Shown: positions 9,220-17,243 of the stretch, one piece after another
Layout: every line of letters begins with the position of its first letter
Position numbering within the stretch: the first letter of the stretch is position 1
Source of the DNA: Azophilus sp965221465
GTDB lineage: Bacteria; Pseudomonadota; Gammaproteobacteria; Pseudomonadales; Azotimanducaceae
NCBI GenBank assembly: GCA_965221465.1
Contig: OZ244892.1
Span: 3,782,001 to 3,846,000, forward strand
Length of the DNA: 64,000 nucleotides
Reading direction: 5' to 3'
Notes under the pieces: model-generated
Seen by the model: only the letters and a program-made list of their open reading frames with translations
The model's database searches: none
What the model was told of the DNA's origin: nothing
Made by a program: the position numbers and the translations under genes

Positions 9220-10092
9220 TCAGATGCCCATGGGCTGCAGTGTGATCGGACACTTGCCCTGGGCGAGATTCGCAGCGCGGTCGTTGAGGGTCGCCTCCAT
9301 TTCTTCGCGACCGATCATGATGACGAAGTCTTCGTTGCGAATGCCTTCGATCACCACCTGGGCGAGTTCGTCGAGATCCTGCACGGGCAGTTCGATGCCG
9401 GCACGCTTCATGCCCTCCATGAAATCGTCGAAGGTGGTTTCCTGAGAGGCGTCGACTGCTTTGGTTCTGGCCAGTTCGGGCGGACGATTGCGCTTGGTTG
9501 TCCATATGCCGGTTTTGAGCATGCCACCGGAGGGATAGAAGATGGAAGCGCGCAGGTTGGTTTGTTCACCGACCAGATGGGCGTGCAGGCACTCGGTCAT
9601 GATCGACACCGCGGCCTTGCTCGAGGCATAGACCACCTGCTGCGCCAGCGGGCTGATGCCGCCATCGCCCGACGAGGTGTTGATGACGTGCCCTTCCTCA
9701 CCCGAAGCGATCATGCGCGGCACGAAGGCCTGCACACCGTGGACAACGCCGCCGACGTTGACGCCATGTACCCAGGTGAAATCGGACGGCTCGGTTTCCC
9801 ACAGGGGCATGTTGGGTGCGGCGACACCGGCGTTATTGCACAGAACATGACAGGCGCCATGGGTGTCGTAGGTAAAGTCGGCAAGCGCCTGCACCGATTC
9901 AGGCTTCGATACGTCCACCACGAAGCCGGTCGCGTTGTCGCCAACTTCCTCCAGCGTGGCATCCAGTGCGGCCTTTTCGACGTCGGCGACGACGACCTTC
10001 ATGCCCTCGCCCAGAAAGGCCTTGACCAATGCCTTGCCGATTCCGCTGGCGCCACCGGTCACCACGGCAACGCGATCACTGAGTTCTTTCAC
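9220..10092 (-). CDS. Short-chain dehydrogenase/reductase (SDR)
   Basis: A 290-residue classical SDR. TGGASGIG near residues 13-20 binds NAD(P), NNAG is the structural motif, and a serine in NTSSGDGG with YASSK gives the Ser-Tyr-Lys catalytic set. It oxidises or reduces a hydroxy/keto group; the substrate is probably hydrophobic, as the long C-terminal region after the Tyr (MLKTGIWTTKRNRPPEL) resembles SDRs of steroid and fatty-acyl clusters. The GTG start at 10092 is preceded by GAGGAG. It diverges from the HSD-like gene at 10420 across an intergenic region with an inverted repeat. Confidence 0.9.
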   Translation of the reverse strand: MKELSDRVAVVTGGASGIGKALVKAFLGEGMKVVVADVEKAALDATLEEVGDNATGFVVDVSKPESVQALADFTYDTHGACHVLCNNAGVAAPNMPLWETEPSDFTWVHGVNVGGVVHGVQAFVPRMIASGEEGHVINTSSGDGGISPLAQQVVYASSKAAVSIMTECLHAHLVGEQTNLRASIFYPSGGMLKTGIWTTKRNRPPELARTKAVDASQETTFDDFMEGMKRAGIELPVQDLDELAQVVIEGIRNEDFVIMIGREEMEATLNDRAANLAQGKCPITLQPMGI

Positions 10093-10321
10093 TTGTCAAT
10101 TCTCCTCGACTGGCGGCAGCAAGCTGACGAGGAACTCGCCCTTTGCCGCGACATTTTTCTCGACGTCGTAGTCGTCGCGATGGATGAACTCGAGCATCGA
10201 GACATAGATCGACCCCGGAACGATCTCTGCGGTCGTATTTTCCGGCAGTTGCTCTGCGCCACCCGCTTCGATGAGAGAACATATGCCACAAACGAGTGGG
10301 ATGCAAGGATTGTCGAATACT

Positions 10322-10365
10322 TGTCACTATTCGCATTGATTTTAAAAAATATTACGAATATGACA
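10322..10365. promoter_or_regulatory. Candidate operator: spaced inverted repeat between divergent SDR genes
   Basis: Within the 327-base region between the divergent genes at 10092 and 10420, TGTCACTATTCG (10322-10333) is mirrored by CGAATATGACA (10355-10365), identical apart from one missing base. The centre is AT-rich. Such symmetry in a divergent control region suggests a repressor or activator site, possibly for one of the TetR proteins here. No experimental motif is matched. The rest of the region shows no gene. Confidence 0.4.
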
Positions 10366-10419
10366 TGAATTTTCCCGTTCGATCGATCATAATCGCGTTT
10401 CGCAATGCAGGACGAATTC

Positions 10420-11181
10420 ATGGGTACCTTCGCCTTGACAGGCGGCGCCTCGGGCATCGGGGCCGCTTTGTCCGAACAATTGCTCACTGCCGGACACCAG
10501 GTCATCGACGTCGACATCAAGGGCGCCAACATCGTCGCCGACCTGTCTACCGCCGAAGGACGCAACAGCGCTCTGGCTGAAATAAACCGTCTGGCGCCGG
10601 ACGGTCTCGACGGTTTCATTCCCCTGGCAGGCCTCGCCTCAGGCACCGGCCACCCGGGGCGCCTCATTACCGCAGTCAACTATTTCGGCGCGGTCGCAAT
10701 GGTAGAAGGGCTGAAACCCCTGCTGGAGAAAAAGTCCGGCGCCGTGGTGCTGATCTGTTCCAACTCGGCGCCCATGTCCGCCCACGATGACCCGCTGGTC
10801 ACCGCCCTTCTCGCCGGCGACGAGGCTGCTGCACTCGAGACCGCCGCAAACGAAACCGGCCTGGAATACATGGCGGGTAAACGGGCTCTGGCTTACTGGA
10901 TGCGACGCAACGCCTTCGACTACGGCCGACGGGGCATTCGCATGAATGCGGTCGCCCCGGGCCCCATCGACACACCCATGACGGCCGCGCTCAATGCCAC
11001 ACCCTTCAAGAAAGCAGTCGATGCGTTGCTTTCCATGACCCCCGTGGAACGCATGGGCAAGCCCGAGGAAGTCGCCAACACCATTCGCTTTCTGCTCAGT
11101 AACGAGGCGAGTCTCGTGCATGGTACCGTGGTTTTCGTCGATGGCGGATACGACGCGGCAACGCGAACCGATCAACTCTAG
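10420..11181 (+). CDS. hsdA: 3-alpha-hydroxysteroid dehydrogenase-like SDR
   Basis: A 253-residue SDR strongly reminiscent of Comamonas testosteroni 3-alpha-HSD/carbonyl reductase: it shares the short N-terminus, TGGASGIG (7-14), the DLSTAEGR segment, AVNYFGA, and an inserted helix before the catalytic Tyr. Ser114, Tyr150 and Lys154 form the catalytic set. It would interconvert 3-alpha-hydroxy and 3-keto steroids with NAD(H) in the cytoplasm. I chose the ATG at 10420 because AGGA lies seven bases upstream, rather than an upstream ATG at 10405. It is followed after 15 bases by another SDR. Family-level recall from memory; exact stereospecificity is inference. Confidence 0.8.
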   Translation: MGTFALTGGASGIGAALSEQLLTAGHQVIDVDIKGANIVADLSTAEGRNSALAEINRLAPDGLDGFIPLAGLASGTGHPGRLITAVNYFGAVAMVEGLKPLLEKKSGAVVLICSNSAPMSAHDDPLVTALLAGDEAAALETAANETGLEYMAGKRALAYWMRRNAFDYGRRGIRMNAVAPGPIDTPMTAALNATPFKKAVDALLSMTPVERMGKPEEVANTIRFLLSNEASLVHGTVVFVDGGYDAATRTDQL

Positions 11182-11196
11182 AAGACGGAGCGCCCC

Positions 11197-11979
11197 ATGA
11201 AGCATCCTCACTCCCTGAACGGCAAGGTCGCCCTGGTCACCGGCGGGGCACGCGGTATAGGACGAGCAGTCGGTGATGCCTTCATCGAAGCAGGCGCTCT
11301 GCATGTCGTCTACGCAGACATTCTTGCAGACCGGCTTGCAGAGATGGAAACTTCCGCAGAACGCAGCACCGCGGTTCTGGATGTGACCAGCGAAGATGAC
11401 TGGCAGCGCACCGTAGCCGCCGTGCAGGAAACCCACGGACGCCTCGACGTGCTGGTCAACAATGCCGGCATTCTGGTATTCAACCTGCTGGCCGATACCA
11501 CCGCCGACGAATTCCGCCGCATGATGGAGATCAACGTCACCGGCGTTTTCCTCGGCATACGCACCGCATTACCCGTCATGAAAGGCCAGGGAAGCGGGGT
11601 CATCGTCAATACCTCGTCTTCCAGCGGGTTGCTGCCCAGCAACTTCGTCGGCGCCTATTCGGCGAGCAAGTGGGCGGTGAGAGGGCTTACCCGGGCAGCC
11701 GCGCTCGAGGCCGGGCCGGACGGTATCCGCGTCTGCAGCATTCACCCCGGCGGTGTGAATACACCCATGACCAACCCCGGCGAAGCCAGCCAGGAAGACA
11801 TCGACCAGTCTTACCAATTCGTGCCGTTGCAGCGCGGATGCCGGCCGGATGAAATCGCGAACGGCGTAACCTATCTGGCGTCCGATGCCGCTGCCTATTG
11901 CACCGGCACCGAACTGGCCATCGACGGCGGCCTGACTGCGGGCCTGTATTTCGCGGGGCTGCCCGGCTCGCCGATCTGA
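11197..11979 (+). CDS. SDR family hydroxysteroid dehydrogenase-like protein
   Basis: A 260-residue SDR: TGGARGIG cofactor motif, NNAGIL, NTSSSSGLLPSNFVGAYSASKWA with Ser, Tyr and Lys, and a C-terminus of the type seen in 3-alpha,20-beta-HSD and 7-alpha-HSD relatives (GTELAIDGGLTAGLYF). It likely oxidises a steroid hydroxyl, for example at C3, C17 or C20, but position and stereochemistry cannot be read from sequence. It starts with ATG 15 bases after the HSD-like gene, behind GACGGAG, so the two form an operon. It converges with the isomerase gene with only nine bases between stops. Confidence 0.85.
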   Translation: MKHPHSLNGKVALVTGGARGIGRAVGDAFIEAGALHVVYADILADRLAEMETSAERSTAVLDVTSEDDWQRTVAAVQETHGRLDVLVNNAGILVFNLLADTTADEFRRMMEINVTGVFLGIRTALPVMKGQGSGVIVNTSSSSGLLPSNFVGAYSASKWAVRGLTRAAALEAGPDGIRVCSIHPGGVNTPMTNPGEASQEDIDQSYQFVPLQRGCRPDEIANGVTYLASDAAAYCTGTELAIDGGLTAGLYFAGLPGSPI

Positions 11980-11988
11980 TATGCCAGC

Positions 11989-12366
11989 TTATTGGGTAGT
12001 GTGGTTGTCCGGCCCCCAGTAGGCTTTCATGTCTGTCACCCGATAGTCGTCGTCGAACTGAAACACGTCGATGATGGCGGTCTTGAACTCGCCGCCATCC
12101 GGCATGGCGACAACGGCGGCAAACGGAAAGGCCGCACGATTACCCGCACAGCGGACCTCGCCGCTCAAGGCCAGTTTGGCCTTTGGGGGGAACGCAGTGG
12201 TTTCATAAAAGTTGACGATAGCGTCGATGCCGTTTGCCGGTTCGGTCCCGATCGGGTCTTCCAGGCGGGCATCTTCGGCATAGATTTCGCGAATGGCGTT
12301 CGAGTCCTGATTACTGACGGCGTCGATGTATCGATCGACGACCGCGCGCATTTTTTCCGTGTCCAT
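11989..12366 (-). CDS. ksi: Delta5-3-ketosteroid isomerase
   Basis: A 125-residue NTF2-fold enzyme that matches the Comamonas ketosteroid isomerase in length and motifs. It moves the C5-C6 double bond of 3-keto-delta5-steroids to C4-C5. The catalytic set is present: Tyr13 (in DRYIDAV), Asp37 (in RLEDPIGTEP) and Asp100 (in TAIIDVFQF), corresponding to Tyr14, Asp38 and Asp99 of the classical enzyme. The ATG at 12366 follows AAGGAGG at good spacing; a longer in-frame extension upstream is the tail of the neighbouring reading frame. It follows the DUF1214 gene by 11 bases. Its presence suggests that 3-beta-hydroxy-delta5 sterols are natural substrates. Confidence 0.93.
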   Translation of the reverse strand: MDTEKMRAVVDRYIDAVSNQDSNAIREIYAEDARLEDPIGTEPANGIDAIVNFYETTAFPPKAKLALSGEVRCAGNRAAFPFAAVVAMPDGGEFKTAIIDVFQFDDDYRVTDMKAYWGPDNHTTQ

Positions 12367-12377
12367 GTGGCCCTCCT

Positions 12378-13508
12378 TCAGACCTGATTCAACAATTGTG
12401 GCTTCAGCGATGCCAGGGCGGAAAACTCGACCAGCTGACAGGGCATTTCTGCCGGAGGGTCGGTGGCTCTGATGTAGCGACCGAGCATGCCACCCTGATC
12501 GTGCCGGCAGGTGTTGAGCCAGTTCGGGTAATCCGGCCCGGGGTCGTCGTGAGCAATGACGATGATAACGCTGCCGTCTTCTTCGCAAGCAACCGTCTGT
12601 TTATTGACCGATGCCGGAAAGAAACGATAGTCCATCGATTCGCACCAGTAATTCGAAAGCTGCAGATTCCACGACTCGCAGTCGGGAATGTCTTGCAGAT
12701 GAACCACCAGCGCCTCATCGGGGGCGAGCTTCCAATAGCTCTGATAGTAGTGAATATTGGCATCGCCACCGGCGTTCCGACAGCGTACCTGATCGTCCTC
12801 CGGCAAACGGTTCAGGTGCTGGTCGCGATAGATGCTCATCCAGTCGATAAACAGATTCGCCGTGTTTTCCACAAAGGCGACGGTACCGAGCAGTTGCGTC
12901 GGAAAGGTGTCGACATCGAGATTGTTGTTCTCGCGCTGGGGGTTCTGGCACTCGATCGACAGTTGCGCAATCTCTTCGCCCTGGCGATCGCCGAAAATCT
13001 GCCGGACCACCATGAGACGGGTATTGGGCGACATCTTCAACCAATTGCCCTCTTTCGGCGTGGCGCTGACAAAGAGCTCGAAAGAGCCATCGTCGTTGAA
13101 GCTCATCTCGCCGGAATCGATATAGCCTGTATCGACCATGCCGGCATCGTCGTTGTAGTTTCCGCCCTTGCAACCGAAGCTCAGCCAGGTGACGGTGCCC
13201 CGGTGACCGTAAATGCGATAGTCGAAGCGGCCGTCGAGCACACAGTTCTGGTAGTAGAAATCCGGGTTGTCGTTGCCGATCTTCTTGGTTTCGTCGGCAA
13301 GCCGGAAAAAATCGGGAAACTGCGGGTCGGCATAATCGATGGTCGATTCCAGCCCACAGCGCAGCAGGCGGGTGAGGTAGCGGTAGCCCATGGCGCGATT
13401 GAACGCGTCCGAGGGTGTATCGGCGCGCAGCACGACCTGTCCTGCCGCTTTCAGCCGATCGCAGAATTCTTCCCACAAGCTGCCGTCGAGAATCTGCTGG
13501 TTTTCCAT
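12378..13508 (-). CDS. DUF1214 domain-containing protein
   Basis: A 376-residue protein with no signal peptide or membrane segment. The C-terminal third (SNYWCESMDYRFFPASVNKQTV, then VIIVIAHDDPGPDYPNWLNTCRHDQG) has the pattern of DUF1214, a domain of unknown function common in steroid and hydrocarbon gene clusters. It contains several paired aromatic and aspartate-rich stretches but no recognised catalytic motif. The gene precedes the ketosteroid isomerase by 11 bases on the same strand, which suggests a shared transcript and a role in early steroid transformation. I do not assign a function. Confidence 0.75.
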   Translation of the reverse strand: MENQQILDGSLWEEFCDRLKAAGQVVLRADTPSDAFNRAMGYRYLTRLLRCGLESTIDYADPQFPDFFRLADETKKIGNDNPDFYYQNCVLDGRFDYRIYGHRGTVTWLSFGCKGGNYNDDAGMVDTGYIDSGEMSFNDDGSFELFVSATPKEGNWLKMSPNTRLMVVRQIFGDRQGEEIAQLSIECQNPQRENNNLDVDTFPTQLLGTVAFVENTANLFIDWMSIYRDQHLNRLPEDDQVRCRNAGGDANIHYYQSYWKLAPDEALVVHLQDIPDCESWNLQLSNYWCESMDYRFFPASVNKQTVACEEDGSVIIVIAHDDPGPDYPNWLNTCRHDQGGMLGRYIRATDPPAEMPCQLVEFSALASLKPQLLNQV

Positions 13509-13691
13509 CGAATTTCCCGAGCCTCAATCAATTGCAATACGGACTGTATAGTATATTGATTTGAGACGAAGACACGGTTTATCGCATGCCTCATGGCGCC
13601 GCTCTTGCCATGGCCAACCATAAGCGGCGCCGGAGCAAGCGGGCTGCCTGGAAGAAATCCATGACCAGCTTCGGTCTGGTCTTCGGCGTTC

Positions 13692-13723
13692 GCAGCAGGA
13701 AGTTGATAACGGATGCGGGCTGG
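13692..13723 (+). repeat. Repeat B, partial copy (right half)
   Basis: The stretch GCAGCAGGAAGTTGATAACG followed by GATGCGGGCTGG matches the right arm of Repeat B (compare 15473-15576 and 37546-37640). No left arm is adjacent. It lies in the leader upstream of the sulfotransferase start, just after a stretch that could be degenerate older repeat or reading frame. Confidence 0.6.
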
Positions 13724-13780
13724 CAGCGCCTGGCCTGGCCTGGCGCGACACACCATTGGTCAAAGCGGGAGCTGACAATC

Positions 13781-14953
13781 ATGACCGACAGGCTGTCCAT
13801 GGAACGGATGATGGCAGCGGCAACCCGGGAAACCGGCAGGGCCCGATTTTCCGACCTGGAGTTCGTGCCGGCCCTGACGAAGCTGGTCGATTCACTGAAC
13901 AACGAAGCCCGCCTCAACGCCCTCGGCGTGCAATTGCAGAAAGACCGCTTGACGGATTTGCTCAAGACGCGCCTGCGCCTCGAGGCATGGATCGAAAAAC
14001 GCCCGGACATCGAAGAGGAAGAACTCGCCCCGCCAGTGGTGATTCTCAGTCTGCCCAGAACCGGCACGACCATGCTGCAGCGGCTGATGTCCACGGACCG
14101 GCGCTTTCAACCGATTCACTGGTACGAAGTGCGGTTTCCGATTCCAGATCTCGACTGGGATTTCAGCGAAGCAACGGACGCGCGCATCCCCGCGGCAAAG
14201 GCGGAGGTAGCGGCGCTGATCGAAGCCAACCCCAATCTGCTGTCCATACACCCCCTCGATGCCATGGCCGCCGATGAAGACCTGCTGCTGCTCGAGACCA
14301 CGTTCTCGAGCAACGTACCGCCTTCTCAGGCAGACATTCCGAGCTACAACGCCTACTACGAGAACGACGATGCCCTGGCGGCAACGCGATATCACAGAAA
14401 GCTGTTGCAGTTTCTGCAATGGCAACGGCGGCAGACCGGCGAGAAGGTAGACGGCAGGCCGTGGCTGCTGAAATCTCCCGCCCACATGTTCACCATCGAC
14501 GCCATGCAACAGGTCTACCCGGGCGCGCGCTTCATTACATCGCACCGGGACCCGCTTGCCTGCATCCCTTCCATCAGCAGCTTCTACTACAACCAGTGGG
14601 TGGTCTACTCCGATGACGTGGACCCGACCCGCTGCGGCCAGGCGGCATCGCACTTTTTCGCTGCCTCGTTGGAGCGGGCCCACGCGGCATCGGTGGCGAA
14701 TCCGGACAGGTTCCTCGGCTTCGAATACGAAGACCTGATCCGACATCAGGATGACGTGCTGGCACGGATTTACGACTTTCTCGGCCTGCCATTTACCGAC
14801 GAGGCGCGCAGGGGCATCGAACAACATCGCGCTGAAAACCCGCGCGACAAGCGCAAGCCCCACGATTACACACTCGAGCAGTTCGGGTTTACCCGGCAGA
14901 GTCTGCGAGAGGCGTTCGGCAAATACTGCGAGCGACGTGGTTACGTTGGGTGA
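13781..14953 (+). CDS. Sulfotransferase family protein
   Basis: A 390-residue member of the PAPS-dependent sulfotransferase superfamily (Sulfotransfer_3-like). The 5'-phosphosulfate loop appears as VVILSLPRTGTTMLQRLMS, and FITSHRDPLACIPSISSFY is the 3'-phosphate-binding segment with the RDP motif. A lysine-serine context (WLLKSPAHMF) matches family members found in steroid clusters. The usual reaction moves sulfate from PAPS to a hydroxyl or amine, though many cluster homologues are uncharacterised. I chose the ATG at 13781, preceded by CGGGAG; upstream in-frame ATGs run through repeat-derived sequence. It is monocistronic and converges with an NTF2-like gene ten bases away. Confidence 0.85.
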   Translation: MTDRLSMERMMAAATRETGRARFSDLEFVPALTKLVDSLNNEARLNALGVQLQKDRLTDLLKTRLRLEAWIEKRPDIEEEELAPPVVILSLPRTGTTMLQRLMSTDRRFQPIHWYEVRFPIPDLDWDFSEATDARIPAAKAEVAALIEANPNLLSIHPLDAMAADEDLLLLETTFSSNVPPSQADIPSYNAYYENDDALAATRYHRKLLQFLQWQRRQTGEKVDGRPWLLKSPAHMFTIDAMQQVYPGARFITSHRDPLACIPSISSFYYNQWVVYSDDVDPTRCGQAASHFFAASLERAHAASVANPDRFLGFEYEDLIRHQDDVLARIYDFLGLPFTDEARRGIEQHRAENPRDKRKPHDYTLEQFGFTRQSLREAFGKYCERRGYVG

Positions 14954-14962
14954 TCGATTCGA

Positions 14963-15412
14963 TCAAGACTGGGGGTTTCGGGCGTAGGGTGCGTTGAAAT
15001 CCCAGCTTTTCTCCTGCCTGCGGTGGCGAATTCGCCAGCCCTGTTCCGTGCGAACATAATCGTCGACGTACCACAGGCCGATAAAGAACTGGTGGGTGCG
15101 CTCGCCCGCGCGCAGGTTCATCGGGTTGAAACACATGACCCGCCCTGACGCCTCGTCGCCGTCGAGGCGAATCTGAATGTTGCCCATCAGATGCTGGGTA
15201 TGCGGAAACCCGGCCAGGGCCTCGGTGAGAAACTCGATGGAGCTGTCGAGATCGCCCGCCTGGCCACCGGTTGCGGTGTAGTCGATATGGGCATCTTCGG
15301 TAAAAACACCTCGAAGCGCATCGAAACGCTTCGAATCGATCAGTTCGGCGTAGAGATTCACGAGGTCCTGAATCTCCAGCCGATCGGATACTTCCTGCAA
15401 TGAAAGCGGCAT
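14963..15412 (-). CDS. SnoaL/NTF2-like protein
   Basis: A 149-residue cone-barrel protein of the SnoaL-like group: an N-terminal helix pair (MPLSLQEVSDRLEIQDLVNLYAELIDSKRFDAL), VFTEDAHIDYTATGG with an acidic pocket residue, and a C-terminal RTEQGWRIRHRRQ strand. Members include isomerases, dehydratases and non-catalytic ligand binders. It is less like classical ketosteroid isomerase than the gene at 11989. The ATG at 15412 is chosen over a TTG one codon earlier. It probably handles a steroid intermediate, but the reaction is unassigned. A similar protein is encoded at 43409-43873. Confidence 0.75.
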   Translation of the reverse strand: MPLSLQEVSDRLEIQDLVNLYAELIDSKRFDALRGVFTEDAHIDYTATGGQAGDLDSSIEFLTEALAGFPHTQHLMGNIQIRLDGDEASGRVMCFNPMNLRAGERTHQFFIGLWYVDDYVRTEQGWRIRHRRQEKSWDFNAPYARNPQS

Positions 15413-15472
15413 CAACCGCTCCTTTTATCAACTATCGACCATCGACTGTCGGCTATCAACCGTCATGAACTG

Positions 15473-15576
15473 CCAGCCCGCGTCCGTCACCAACTGTTGT
15501 CGCGAGGGTGTCGAGGCGCCGCGCTTGCGCGAGTGCATCGTCGTCCGCAGCGCGAAGTTGGACGGATGCGGGCTGG
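15473..15576. repeat. Repeat B, full copy (long hairpin)
   Basis: A palindromic intergenic element. The left arm CCAGCCCGCGTCCGTCACCA and the right arm ending AGTTGGACGGATGCGGGCTGG pair almost completely. The loop region contains GCGAGGGTGTCGAGG and CGCTTGCGCGAGTGCATCG, which recur in the other B copies. It lies upstream of the NTF2-like gene and 19 bases from the stop of the luciferase-like gene, so it sits at that gene's 3' end. No T-tract follows either arm, so a classical intrinsic terminator is not evident. Confidence 0.8.
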
Positions 15577-15595
15577 AACACGCTCAGGAACCGCG

Positions 15596-16474
15596 TCAAC
15601 TCCGCGCCCGGCAGATCATCGCCTCGGCGTAGCCGCTCAAGGCATCGATTTTTTCCTGTACCCCCATGGTTTGAGTAGAAGGATCATAGGGATTGCGGAA
15701 GCCGACGAGCGCATCGGTAACGCCCATTTTCTCGAGCCGCTCGACGCCATCGGGTGTATAAGCGTCCATCGAGATCGCGTAGATGGAAAACGGGCGGTCA
15801 GCCGTGCCGAAACGCGCCCTGAGGTCGTGCAGCTTATCGATCAGCGGCCCGGCTTCTTCCTTGTCGCCACCGGCGTGCATCCAGCCATCGCCATGCAACG
15901 CGGCTCGCTTCAGCGCGGCGTCGCTATGGCCTCCAATGTAAATGGGCACCGGAGCGGATGGAACGGGATTGATCCTGATCGCCGGCAGGTCGTAAAAATC
16001 GCCGTGGTACTCGAAGTAATCACCGCTGAACAGACCGCGAAGAATTTCGATCTGCTCATCCATGCGTTTACCGCGCTTCGCCCACTGTACACCGCACACC
16101 TGAAAGTCTTCCGGCCACGGGCTCAAGCCCACGCCGAATCTGAAACGGTTGTTGGACATCACCGCGAGGGAAGAGACCGTCTTGGCCACCAGCACCGGAT
16201 TGCGCACTGCCAGCTTCGCGACAAAGGTGACAAATTCAATTTGCGAGGTCACCGCCGCCAGCGTCGACGCCAGCACAAACGGGTCGATCATCGGGCTGGC
16301 GCCGATGAATTGCCGGTCGCCGCTGACGAGATAGGGGTATTTCGTATCCGAATCGCGCGGAAACATGATGCTGTCGGCAAGGCCAAAGCTGTTGAACCCG
16401 GCCTTCTCCGCTGCGACAGCCAGCGGAACGTAGTGCGACGGGTCGCACATGCTCTCCATGAGTGTGAAACGCAT
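15596..16474 (-). CDS. LLM-class (luciferase-like) oxidoreductase
   Basis: A 292-residue bacterial-luciferase-fold flavin or F420-dependent oxidoreductase. It has the AVAAEKAGFNSFGLADSIMF N-terminal helix, IEFVTFVAKLAVRNPVLVAKTVSSLAVMSNNRFRFGVGLSPWPEDF (the conserved cofactor strand), and PVPIYIGGHSDAALKRAALHGDGW. Whether it uses FMNH2 or F420H2 cannot be settled; no F420 biosynthesis genes are in the window. Three such proteins are encoded near steroid genes (also 21331 and 62534 ends), which hints at redox or monooxygenation steps on steroid intermediates. It is transcribed toward Repeat B. Confidence 0.85.
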   Translation of the reverse strand: MRFTLMESMCDPSHYVPLAVAAEKAGFNSFGLADSIMFPRDSDTKYPYLVSGDRQFIGASPMIDPFVLASTLAAVTSQIEFVTFVAKLAVRNPVLVAKTVSSLAVMSNNRFRFGVGLSPWPEDFQVCGVQWAKRGKRMDEQIEILRGLFSGDYFEYHGDFYDLPAIRINPVPSAPVPIYIGGHSDAALKRAALHGDGWMHAGGDKEEAGPLIDKLHDLRARFGTADRPFSIYAISMDAYTPDGVERLEKMGVTDALVGFRNPYDPSTQTMGVQEKIDALSGYAEAMICRARS

Positions 16475-16538
16475 TTTTCTCCCCCTGTGATCGTGTTGGG
16501 CGTACCGTTATTGCGCCCGGAAGTCGGGCCGGAGTCGA

Positions 16539-17144
16539 CTACTGCATGTCTCTAATCAGCGACGGTATCAGAAAACACCGAAGCATATCTCTGAGCCTGA
16601 ATTCATCGGTGCGGAAAGGCGTGTCGACGACTTCCAGCGAGGTGATGATGAATGTCGCCCAATCGACGTACTTCTCGAGGGTCACGCCCTCTCGCAACCG
16701 GCCTTCCTGAGCGGCGCGCTCCCATGTCGGTTGCGTGCAGGTCATGCCGGCCTCGTGGAAACCCTGCAGCGTCGAATCGACGCGCCCGACAAGCTTGTTC
16801 GTCTGCCCGAACAGCAGGGACAATGCCGGCCGTACGGAAAGCTGGCGGTAGAACCAGACCATGTCTTCAATGATCTGAGCCTCGAGGGTGGCGTGCTCGA
16901 AACGCTGGGCTTCGAAGTCGGCCATCATGTCGTCGAAATCTCTGAGCAGCGCCTGGCTCAGCAGTTCATCCTGATCGTCGAAGTATCGGTAAAAGGTCGT
17001 ACGACCGACACCGGACGCGGCAATGACCGCGCTGACCGTGGTCTTGTCGACCCCCTGGTCGTGATAGAGGCGCACCGCGGCATCGAGAATGGAGTGGCGG
17101 GTTTCTGCTGTACGCTGCTGTTGTCGAGATCTCAAGGCCTGCAT
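16539..17144 (-). CDS. TetR family transcriptional regulator
   Basis: A 201-residue TetR regulator. The helix-turn-helix is clear: RHSILDAAVRLYHDQGVDKTTVSAVIAASGVGRTTFYRYFDDQDELL. The remaining residues form the ligand-binding and dimerisation domain. I chose the ATG at 17144 (MQALRSRQQQ), which places the HTH at the normal distance from the start; the longer in-frame extension runs through the divergent Rieske gene. It diverges from the Rieske oxygenase gene at 17244 across 99 bases of AT-rich DNA, so it most likely represses that promoter, with a steroid or steroid-CoA as effector (inference). Confidence 0.9.
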   Translation of the reverse strand: MQALRSRQQQRTAETRHSILDAAVRLYHDQGVDKTTVSAVIAASGVGRTTFYRYFDDQDELLSQALLRDFDDMMADFEAQRFEHATLEAQIIEDMVWFYRQLSVRPALSLLFGQTNKLVGRVDSTLQGFHEAGMTCTQPTWERAAQEGRLREGVTLEKYVDWATFIITSLEVVDTPFRTDEFRLRDMLRCFLIPSLIRDMQ

Positions 17145-17243
17145 AACAACACATAATATGAGGTTTTGTTCTCTATGTATATACAAAAGGAACTCATTTA
17201 TGTATTGTGTTCCCATTCTTGTGTTCAAAGGGAGCGCGCAACC
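17145..17243. promoter_or_regulatory. Divergent AT-rich control region (TetR / Rieske)
   Basis: This 99-base region is far richer in A+T than its flanks. It contains a perfect 10-bp palindrome TGTATATACA at 17176-17185 and a looser inverted repeat GGAAC...GTTCC (from about 17189 to 17212). These are reasonable candidates for the operator of the adjacent TetR protein and for the promoter elements of both genes. GGAG in AAAGGGAGCGCGCAACC serves as the ribosome site for the Rieske gene. Confidence 0.45.

Noticed and set aside
12396..13559. Open frame of 387 codons on the plus strand opposite the DUF1214 gene.
   Set aside because: The minus-strand reading gives a recognisable DUF1214 C-terminus and fits the operon with the isomerase.
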